A DNA stretch of 9,781 nt from JAWWPY01 sp964412845 (GTDB lineage: Bacteria; Actinomycetota; Actinomycetes; Streptosporangiales; Streptosporangiaceae): NCBI GenBank assembly GCA_964412845.1, contig CAYPQM010000210.1, positions 1-9,781 on the forward strand. The letters are read 5' to 3'. Positions within the stretch are counted from its first letter, which is position 1, and each line of letters opens with the position of its first letter. This document shows positions 1-4,634 of this stretch, piece by piece. The notes beneath the pieces are model-generated. The model was not told the DNA's origin and made no database searches. It worked only from the letters and a program-made list of their open reading frames with translations. Made by a program: the position numbers and the translations under genes.

Positions 1-333
1 CCGCGCCGCGAGCTCAAGCAGGCTGAACGGCTTTACCAGGTAGTCGTCGGCCCCGGCGTCCCGGCCGCGGACCCGGTCGCCGACCTCGTCGCGGGCGGTG
101 AGCATCAGCACCGGCACCCGGATGCTTGCGTCCCGCAGCCGCCGGCACAGCTCGAAGCCGTCGAATCCCGGCAGCATGACATCCAGCACAATCGCGGCAT
201 AGGGGTTCTCGGTCGCCATCCACAGGCCCTCCGGGCCGTCTCCGGCGACGTCGACGGCGTGGCCTTCTTCCTCCAGCGCGCGCTTGAGCAGGCGCGCCAT
301 CCGCACCTCGTCCTCGATCACCAGCACCCGCAT
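1..333 (-). CDS. OmpR/PhoP-family response regulator, receiver domain (C-terminus beyond window)
   Basis: Cytoplasmic two-component response regulator; only the first 111 residues lie in the window. Reading leftward from the ATG at 333-331, the protein opens MRVLVIEDEVRMARLL, the usual beta1 strand with the acidic pair E7/D8 that binds Mg2+. The phosphoacceptor is D51 in IVLDVMLPGFDGFE, the switch threonine is T79 in LMLTARDE, and K101 lies in DDYLVKPF. The DDYLVKPF block and the E-L-x-A-R run that follows are typical of the OmpR/PhoP subfamily, so a winged-helix DNA-binding domain and probably a sensor kinase gene should follow outside the window. It is transcribed divergently from the redox operon starting at 500. 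The shared 166-nt gap holds phased direct repeats, so it is the likely regulator of that operon and of itself (inference). The family call is very secure; the exact system and signal are unknown. Confidence 0.95.
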   Translation of the reverse strand, partial: MRVLVIEDEVRMARLLKRALEEEGHAVDVAGDGPEGLWMATENPYAAIVLDVMLPGFDGFELCRRLRDASIRVPVLMLTARDEVGDRVRGRDAGADDYLVKPFSLLELAAR

Positions 334-354
334 ACCAGTGAGGCTACGCAGCGT

Positions 355-410
355 CAGATGTGAGAACGATGTGAACTGCGGCACGATTCGCAGATGTGAA
401 GCCTCACATG
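355..410. promoter_or_regulatory. Phased GATGTGA direct repeats in the divergent promoter region (candidate response-regulator site)
   Basis: GATGTGA occurs at 357-363 and 368-374, exactly 11 bp apart, and again at 393-399, 25 bp further on. The third copy also forms an inverted repeat: ATGTGA (394-399), AGCC, TCACAT (404-409). On the minus strand the tandem reads GTTCACATCGT-TCTCACATCTG. This has the one-helical-turn, two-half-site layout used by OmpR/PhoP-family regulators and resembles the actinobacterial PHO-box pattern GTTCACC without matching it fully. It lies 22 nt upstream of the response regulator start codon and about 90-145 nt upstream of the operon start at 500. No convincing -35/-10 pair was found on either strand; the rest of 334-499 holds only the operon leader and an AAAGGA Shine-Dalgarno at 484-489. 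Confidence 0.6.
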
Positions 411-499
411 GTCCTCTCACGGTCGCTTCATCACCGCTCACGCACGATCAGGGAGCCGGGTAAGAGCCGGCGCCGTAGAGCGGAAAGGAACACGCGACC

Positions 500-1045
500 A
501 TGGACTCCGATCGTGAGTACCGCGGCCACCAAGACCCCCGGCCTGGGTTCGGCGAACCAGCCCCGGCCCGGGGGCAGCTGCCGCTGCCGGGCTTCGGCGG
601 CCCGCCGCCCGGTGACGGGCGGGTGCCGCTCCCGGGTTTCGGCGGGCCGCCGCCCGGTGACGGGCGGGTGCCGCTGCCGGACTTCGGCGGGCCGGCTGAC
701 GGGCCTGCGCCCACCCGCCACGACGGCGTCCGCCGCGTCCGGCGGATGTCGAACTGGACCCTGGCCGCGCTGATCGTCGGCACCGGGGCCACCACCGTGG
801 CGCTGGCCCATCACGCCTTCCCGGCGGCGGCGACGACGGCCGGAACGTCGTCGACGGCCGTGGGCACCGGCGCCGGGGCAGTGACGAACGGGGCGGTGAC
901 GAACGGGGCGGCCGGGCCGCAGGTGACGCATTCGGTCGCGACCACCAGCGGATCGGGGGTCACGGTGACAACCACCACCCACACCGTGAACGGCAAGACC
1001 GTCGTCAGCCACGTCCGGCACGTCAAGCCCTACCACGACAGCTGA
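500..1045 (+). CDS. Single-pass membrane protein with Pro/Gly-rich cytoplasmic repeat; first gene of redox operon
   Basis: A 181-residue protein that I do not recognise as a named family. Residues 1-82 are hydrophilic and rich in Pro, Gly and Asp, with a 15-residue repeat (about 27-67). The basic cluster RRVRR (78-82) precedes one hydrophobic helix (about 86-104, WTLAALIVGTGATTVALAH). By the positive-inside rule the N-terminus is cytoplasmic and the Ala/Thr/Gly-rich C-terminal 75 residues are extracytoplasmic. That tail carries a GAVTN repeat and a short beta-prone, His-containing end (residues after 150, with HTVNGKTVVSHVRHVKPYH). The ATG at 500 is supported by AAAGGA at 484-489. The stop overlaps the ApbE start by one base (TGATG), so the two are probably translationally coupled. 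In related clusters this place is often held by an FMN_bind protein; I see no such domain here. TGATT (95-99) looks like a flavinylation motif but lies inside the helix. Role unknown; possibly an assembly or electron-transfer partner (inference). Confidence 0.8.
   Translation: MDSDREYRGHQDPRPGFGEPAPARGQLPLPGFGGPPPGDGRVPLPGFGGPPPGDGRVPLPDFGGPADGPAPTRHDGVRRVRRMSNWTLAALIVGTGATTVALAHHAFPAAATTAGTSSTAVGTGAGAVTNGAVTNGAAGPQVTHSVATTSGSGVTVTTTTHTVNGKTVVSHVRHVKPYHDS
578..700 (+). repeat. 45-bp in-frame tandem repeat (about 2.7 copies)
   Basis: Units at 578-622 and 623-667, with a partial third from 668 to about 700, are nearly identical at the DNA level and encode [LV]PLPGFGGPPPGDGR. A degenerate unit (PGFGEPAPARGQ) precedes them. 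The repeat gives a flexible Pro/Gly-rich cytoplasmic segment ahead of the membrane helix. Such DNA-level identity implies recent slippage or expansion, so copy number may vary between strains. Confidence 0.9.
875..911 (+). repeat. 15-bp in-frame tandem repeat (about 2.5 copies)
   Basis: GGGGCAGTGACGAAC at 875-889 is followed by GGGGCGGTGACGAAC at 890-904 and a partial third copy. It encodes GAVTN-GAVTN-GA in the extracytoplasmic tail of the first operon gene and differs by one base between full units. Confidence 0.85.
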
Positions 1046-2103
1046 TGACGATGACGATGACCAGATCAGTGCCTGAACTGACCGCGGCTGCGCCGTGGCG
1101 GCGGATCGCCACCGGTGACCGCGTGGTCGCCGTGGCCGAACGCGCCGCGCTGGGCACGAGTGCCAGGCTCGCGGTGTGGCCGCCGGAGAATCTCGACCGG
1201 GCCCTGGCCGCGGTGGACGACGTCCTGGACATGCTGGACCGTCAGGCCAGCCGGTTCCGGCCGGATTCGGAGCTCTCCTGGCTGCACCGGGGCGGCGGCG
1301 GCCGCTACCTGCTCAGCAACGGATTCGCCGAGGCGGTCAGCGTCGCGCTGGCCGCGGCGCAGTGGACCGGCGGCCGGACGGATCCCACGGTCGGCGACGC
1401 CCTTATCGCACTGGGCTACGACCGCGACTTCGCCGCGATCGATCCGCAGCGGCGTGAGCCGCCCGGCCCGCCCGCGCCGGCGCCCGGATGGCAGCTGGTC
1501 CGGCTGGACGGCCCCATCCTGCACCTGCCGCCCGGTGTCCGGCTCGACCTGGGCGCCACGGCCAAGGGCCTGGGATCCGACCGCGCGGCCCGGGCCGCCC
1601 TCGCCGCGGGCGGGAACTGCGGAGGAGTGCTGGTCAGTCTCGGCGGCGACATCGCCACCGGCGGCACGCCACCGCGTGACGGCTGGCCGATCCTGGTGGC
1701 GGACGGGCCGGACCCGGCTGGGTCCGCACCGCCCCAGCGTGTCCGGCTGCCCAGCGGCGCAGTGGCCACCTCATCGATCACCTGCCGCCAGTGGCGGCGG
1801 GCCGGCCGCGTGCTGCATCACATCGTGGATCCCCGGACCGGGCGGCCCGCGGACGGGCCATGGCAGACGGTGAGCGTGGCCGCGGCCACGTGCGCCGACG
1901 CCAACGCCGCGGCCACCGCGGCGGTCGTGGCCGGCGATCGGGCCGAGGAATGGCTGGCCTCGGCGGGCCTGCCCGCTCGGCTCGTCTCCCGCGACGCAGC
2001 GGTGCGATACGTCGGCGGCTGGCCGGGCGAGGACGGCGGACGCATCGACGTCCCGTCCGGCACCCACGTGTACAGCGGAGCACGACCTGGCGGTACGCGA
2101 TGA
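1045..2103 (+). CDS. apbE: FAD:protein FMN transferase (ApbE family)
   Basis: ApbE enzymes transfer FMN from FAD to a Thr/Ser of target proteins through a phosphoester bond, using Mg2+. The 352-residue product has the family blocks in order: FRPDSELSWLH (71-81), DPTVGDAL (113-120), DLGATAKGLGSD (168-179), a GGD in VSLGGDIATGG, ATSS near the middle of the second half, HHIVDPRTGRPA (258-269) and CADANAAATAA (283-293), where D285 belongs to the conserved metal site. Length is typical. No signal peptide or lipobox is visible, unlike many periplasmic ApbE lipoproteins, so the enzyme is predicted to be cytoplasmic. The start sits in an ATGACGATGACGATGACC run, so any of three in-frame ATGs could be used; 1045 overlaps the upstream stop by one base and is preferred. 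Its neighbours suggest it matures a flavoprotein of this electron-transfer system, but the substrate is not evident in the window. Confidence 0.95.
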   Translation: MTMTMTRSVPELTAAAPWRRIATGDRVVAVAERAALGTSARLAVWPPENLDRALAAVDDVLDMLDRQASRFRPDSELSWLHRGGGGRYLLSNGFAEAVSVALAAAQWTGGRTDPTVGDALIALGYDRDFAAIDPQRREPPGPPAPAPGWQLVRLDGPILHLPPGVRLDLGATAKGLGSDRAARAALAAGGNCGGVLVSLGGDIATGGTPPRDGWPILVADGPDPAGSAPPQRVRLPSGAVATSSITCRQWRRAGRVLHHIVDPRTGRPADGPWQTVSVAAATCADANAAATAAVVAGDRAEEWLASAGLPARLVSRDAAVRYVGGWPGEDGGRIDVPSGTHVYSGARPGGTR

Positions 2104-2258
2104 GCGCGGCGGGGCTTATGGCCGCATTGTCGGGCCATTGGACCCTGGCCGGTAACTCTGCGCCGGGTGAGTCTGGAGATGAAAGAGTGATCCGCCGTAC
2201 GGATACCCGGCCGGACAGCCGCCTCCGTGCCGGAGCACGGCCGGGGGGTGTGCGATGA
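2100..2258 (+). CDS. Possible 52-residue small ORF bridging apbE and the ferric reductase gene (doubtful)
   Basis: An ATG at 2100 overlaps the apbE stop (ATGA). The frame runs to a TGA at 2256-2258 that overlaps the next gene's ATG (2255) in the same ATGA manner. The peptide would be 52 residues, beginning MSAAGLMAALSGHWTLAG and ending in an Arg-rich tail. I recognise no domain. Against it: about 65% G/C at third positions by my count, well below the neighbouring genes; no Shine-Dalgarno independent of apbE; and hairpins that better explain the 3' part. For it: exact coupling at both ends, the style of this operon. Treat as a candidate only. Confidence 0.25.
   Translation: MSAAGLMAALSGHWTLAGNSAPGESGDERVIRRTDTRPDSRLRAGARPGGVR
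2190..2245 (+). promoter_or_regulatory. Nested hairpins covering the ferric reductase ribosome-binding site (candidate translational control element)
   Basis: Three perfect stems lie directly before the ATG at 2255. ATCCG 2190-2194 pairs with CGGAT 2200-2204. CCCGGCCG 2206-2213 pairs with CGGCCGGG 2238-2245. Inside the latter loop, CTCCG 2223-2227 pairs with CGGAG 2231-2235. The 8-bp outer stem covers the first part of the G-run Shine-Dalgarno (GGGGGG 2243-2248). A further pairing, ACTCT 2155-2159 with AGAGT 2184-2188, could enclose a 24-nt loop upstream. I recognise no known riboswitch class. Ribosomes finishing apbE or the small ORF would open these stems, so coupling is a plausible role (inference). 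G/C-rich DNA forms stems by chance, hence moderate confidence. Confidence 0.4.
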
Positions 2259-2872
2259 GCGTGGCTGCCGCGGCGGCAGGTTCCCAGGGCCTGTGGCTCG
2301 TTTCGCGGGCCAGCGGGCTGGCGCTCATGGTCTTGTTCAGTGCCGTCATGGTGCTGGGCGTGGCCGCGCGGCTGGGCTCGGCGCCGCGGCGCTGGCCGCG
2401 CTTCGTGACGGCCGAGCTGCACCGGACGCTCGCGCTGTTCGCGGTCGCGTTCCTGGCCCTGCACGTGCTGACGGCGATCCTGGACCCGTTCGTCTCGATC
2501 GGCTGGGCCGCCACGGTCCTGCCGTTCGCGTCCGGCTACCGGACCCTCGCGATCGGCCTGGGCACCCTGGCCGTCGATCTTGGCGGCGCGGTGCTGATCA
2601 CCAGCCTGGTGCGCGGCCGGCTGGGTTACCGGGCCTGGCGGGCGGTGCACTGGCTGGCCTACCTGGCCTGGCCGGTAGCGTTCGTGCACGCCCTGACCGC
2701 GGGCAACGACCTGGGGATCTGGTGGGTGGCGCTGGTCGTCTGGGGATCCGCGGCCGCGGTAGCCACCGCCGTGGCGGCGCGCCTGCTGCAGAGCAGCAGG
2801 CACAGCACACCACCCAGCCAGCTCTCGGATGCCGCCCACCCCTTTGCCGCACGGGACCGGGCCGTCCGGTAA
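2255..2872 (+). CDS. Ferric reductase-like transmembrane protein (di-heme b membrane electron carrier)
   Basis: A 205-residue integral membrane protein of the ferric reductase-like transmembrane domain type, which carries electrons across the membrane through two b hemes. It opens with a helix at about 13-38 (LWLVSRASGLALMVLF...), as actinobacterial members do, followed by helices near 56-77, 97-119, 128-148 and 154-176. Two His pairs are placed as expected for heme ligation: H56/H70 (ELHRTLALFAVAFLALH) and H132/H145 (VHWLAYLAWPVAFVH). There is no FAD/NAD(P)H-binding C-terminal domain, so it needs a separate electron donor; the next two genes encode a NuoF-like flavoprotein and a ferredoxin that could serve. 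GGGGGG at 2243-2248 supports the ATG at 2255. Its TAA overlaps the next ATG by one base (TAATG). The electron acceptor is unknown; ferric iron or a flavinylated protein are the obvious candidates. Confidence 0.9.
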   Translation: MSVAAAAAGSQGLWLVSRASGLALMVLFSAVMVLGVAARLGSAPRRWPRFVTAELHRTLALFAVAFLALHVLTAILDPFVSIGWAATVLPFASGYRTLAIGLGTLAVDLGGAVLITSLVRGRLGYRAWRAVHWLAYLAWPVAFVHALTAGNDLGIWWVALVVWGSAAAVATAVAARLLQSSRHSTPPSQLSDAAHPFAARDRAVR

Positions 2873-4176
2873 TGCGCAGCCACGAAGGTCTCCGGCATCA
2901 GGCCGGGCCGCCAGCCACCCTGCCGCCCGGTCTGCTGCCCCGCTTGCTGCCACCAGGTTTCGCGGCCGGCCCGGCCAGCCTGGCCGAGCACTGTACCCGG
3001 TACGGCCCACTCCGGTCACCCGGCCGGGACCGGGGGCGCCGGCAGGCGCTCATCGAAGAGGTGGCACGGTCGGGGCTGACCGGCCGGGGCGGGGCGGCAT
3101 TCCCCACCGCGACCAAGCTGGCCGCGGTCGCGGCGGGGCATTCCCCGGTCGTGGTGGCGAACGGCACAGAAGGCGAGCCGGCCAGCGCGAAGGACAAGGT
3201 CCTGCTCGCCCGGTCGCCGCACCTGGTGCTGGACGGGGCCGTGCTCGCCGCCGAGATGGTCGGCGCGAGCCAGGCCGTGATCGTCGTGCACCACTCGGTC
3301 CGGGAAATCGTCGACGACGCGGCCGCCGAGCGCAGGCGCGCCCGGTCCGGCCAGGTCCAGATCCGGGTCGTGACCGCCGCTGACCGGTTCGTGGCCGGTG
3401 AGGCCAGTGCTGTCCTGCACTGGATCGAGCGCGGTATCCCGACTCCCACGGCCCGCCCGCCGCGGCTCTCCGAACGCGGGCTGGGCGGCCAGCCGACGCT
3501 GGTGCAGAACGTCGAGACCCTGGCCCACCTCGCCCTGATCGCCCGATACGGCGCGTCGTGGTTCCGCGCGGTCGGCACGGCCCAGGAACCAGGGTCGATG
3601 CTGGTCACCATCCTCGGGGCGGTGCACGAGCCCTGCGTGCACGAGGTCGCGATCGGCACGCCGGTCGCCGAGCTGCTCGGCCTGGCCGGCGGCGCCTCCG
3701 CGCCGCTGCAGGCGCTGCTGCTCGGCGGTTACTTCGGCACCTGGGTCAGCGCGGCCGCGGCCGCCGTCCGGCCCTTCTCGGCCGCAGGCCTGGCCCCGCT
3801 CGGCGCGAACGTCGGGGCCGGCCTGATCGCGGCCCTGCCCCAGGACGCCTGCGGCCTCGCCGAAACCGCCCGGGTGGTGCGGTACCTCGCGGACGAGTCG
3901 GCGGGCCAGTGCGGCCCGTGCGTCTTCGGCCTGGACGCGATCGCCGGCGAATTCCTGCGGCTCGCCGACGGCGGCACGTCCGATCTGGTCACGCTGCGGC
4001 GCTGGCTCGGCCAGGTCGACGGCCGGGGTGCCTGCAGCCACCCCGACGGCACCGTGCGGCTGATCCGCAGCGCCATCGCCGCCTTCGGGCCCGAACTGGA
4101 ACAGCACGCACAAGGCTGGTGCTGCGGCACCGCACCGGCCCGCGTGCTGCCGGTGCCGCCACGGAGACCGCGATGA
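2872..4176 (+). CDS. NuoF-like (NADH dehydrogenase 51-kDa type) FMN/Fe-S oxidoreductase subunit
   Basis: A 434-residue soluble protein related to the NADH-binding NuoF subunit of complex I. TGRGGAAFPTATKL matches the Gly-rich FMN/NADH-binding loop, and NGTEGEPASAKDK matches the FMN-site NADEGEP block. The middle region leads into a C-terminal Fe-S domain, ESAGQCGPCVFG (342-353) then GACSHPDG. Canonical NuoF has ESCGxCxPC plus a distal Cys, binding one 4Fe-4S cluster (N3). Here the first Cys is Ala344, leaving C347, C350 and C388; two adjacent Cys near the C-terminus (GWCCG) are extra. No other complex I genes are nearby, so it is not a respiratory complex I subunit. It probably oxidises NAD(P)H and passes electrons to the ferredoxin encoded next, whose ATG overlaps its stop by four bases. 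The start at 2872 overlaps the ferric reductase stop; the frame stays open upstream, but that part shadows the ferric reductase gene. Confidence 0.9.
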   Translation: MRSHEGLRHQAGPPATLPPGLLPRLLPPGFAAGPASLAEHCTRYGPLRSPGRDRGRRQALIEEVARSGLTGRGGAAFPTATKLAAVAAGHSPVVVANGTEGEPASAKDKVLLARSPHLVLDGAVLAAEMVGASQAVIVVHHSVREIVDDAAAERRRARSGQVQIRVVTAADRFVAGEASAVLHWIERGIPTPTARPPRLSERGLGGQPTLVQNVETLAHLALIARYGASWFRAVGTAQEPGSMLVTILGAVHEPCVHEVAIGTPVAELLGLAGGASAPLQALLLGGYFGTWVSAAAAAVRPFSAAGLAPLGANVGAGLIAALPQDACGLAETARVVRYLADESAGQCGPCVFGLDAIAGEFLRLADGGTSDLVTLRRWLGQVDGRGACSHPDGTVRLIRSAIAAFGPELEQHAQGWCCGTAPARVLPVPPRRPR

Positions 4177-4382
4177 GGACCGGCGCAACGCTCCGGGTCG
4201 ACCCCATCGCCTGCGACGGCCGGGGATTGTGCGCTGAGGTCCTGCCCGAGCTGATCACCCTCGACGACTGGGGTTTCCCGATCATCCGCGACGGTGCGGT
4301 GCCTGGCCGACTGCGGGCCGAAGCCCGTGAGACGGTCCGGATCTGCCCCAAGCTCGCCCTGCGGCTCGACCGCCCGCAGTAG
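4173..4382 (+). CDS. Small ferredoxin, probable [3Fe-4S] type
   Basis: A 69-residue cytoplasmic electron carrier. C14-D-G-R-G-L-C20 followed by C58-P-K gives the CxxxxxC...CP pattern of actinobacterial single-cluster ferredoxins. The missing second Cys of the usual CxxCxxC set is typical of [3Fe-4S] members. The spacing, the acidic middle (LDDWGFPIIRDG) and the C-terminal RICPKLALRL match that family's shape. It starts in a 4-nt ATGA overlap with the NuoF-like gene and is the last gene of the operon. The overlap makes it the likely redox partner of the NuoF-like protein, carrying electrons to the heme membrane protein (inference). Similar ferredoxins serve cytochromes P450, but no P450 is present here. 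Confidence 0.9.
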   Translation: MRTGATLRVDPIACDGRGLCAEVLPELITLDDWGFPIIRDGAVPGRLRAEARETVRICPKLALRLDRPQ

Positions 4383-4446
4383 GCGTTCCCGGTGGTGCGC
4401 TTGAAGGCCCGGATCAGCCTACGTGCGCGCCGGGTCACAAAATGAA

Positions 4447-4481
4447 GGGGCACATGTCCCTCAGGTCAGGACCTTCATCCC
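4447..4481 (+). promoter_or_regulatory. Two tandem DosR/DevR-like boxes
   Basis: The DosR core can be written GGGAC-N4-GTCCC. Box 1 at 4447-4460 is GGGGC-ACAT-GTCCC (one mismatch). Box 2 at 4468-4481 is AGGAC-CTTC-ATCCC (one mismatch in each half). Their centres are 21 bp apart, two helical turns, so both would sit on the same DNA face. DosR/DevR is a NarL-family regulator that induces genes under hypoxia or NO in actinobacteria (established). That it controls the CoA operon here is inference. An overlapping perfect palindrome AGGTC-AG-GACCT (4463-4474) is an alternative operator. Confidence 0.55.
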
Positions 4482-4620
4482 TATCCTGCGCAGCCGCGGT
4501 CGGCGGAACGTAAAACAGGTCCCCCAGCAGCGGAGGCGGGAGACGAACAGGCCCGGATGGGCCGGTGTGAAACCGCTGCCCCGTGCTGCCCGGCGCGCAT
4601 TCGATGATCGCACGGAGGCC

Positions 4621-4627
4621 AGGGAGG
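4621..4627 (+). promoter_or_regulatory. Shine-Dalgarno fixing the GTG start of the acyl-CoA dehydrogenase gene
   Basis: AGGGAGG lies 7 nt before the GTG at 4635. No ATG in this frame is similarly placed, so the GTG start is chosen. Confidence 0.75.
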
Positions 4628-4634
4628 CCCGGCT

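Larger units (their letters stand above)
4383..4634 (+). promoter_or_regulatory. 252-nt leader between redox operon and CoA operon
   Basis: No convincing gene is present. The region holds the end of the upstream transcript, a weak CCCGG/CCGGG inverted repeat (4408-4412 with 4430-4434, 17-nt loop, no T-run) that could be a poor terminator, the DosR-like boxes listed separately, a possible -10-like TAAAAC at 4511-4516, and the Shine-Dalgarno of the acyl-CoA dehydrogenase gene at 4621-4627. The promoter position is not determined. Confidence 0.5.

Noticed and set aside
782..796. T-G-A-T-T (residues 95-99) in the first operon protein as an ApbE flavinylation site
   Set aside because: Flavinylation motifs follow a Dxx(S/T)GAT pattern within an FMN_bind fold. 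Here the Asp is missing (Ile at that position), the stretch lies inside the transmembrane helix and no FMN_bind domain surrounds it.
1778..3019. Long minus-strand frame (about 413 codons)
   Set aside because: It is antisense to apbE and the ferric reductase gene, very Arg/Pro-rich, lacks motifs and crosses gene boundaries.
3016..4188. Long open frame on the minus strand (about 390 codons)
   Set aside because: It lies antisense to the NuoF-like and ferredoxin genes, has no domain I recognise and is the usual by-product of high-GC codon bias.
2872..4382. NuoF-like gene and ferredoxin as part of a respiratory complex I locus
   Set aside because: No NuoE, NuoG or membrane subunits adjoin; the operon partners are ApbE and a ferric-reductase-like protein, and the Fe-S motif differs from true NuoF.
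4408..4434. CCCGG/CCGGG stem after the ferredoxin gene as a transcription terminator
   Set aside because: The stem is only 5 bp with a 17-nt loop and no T-run; it is too weak to annotate separately.
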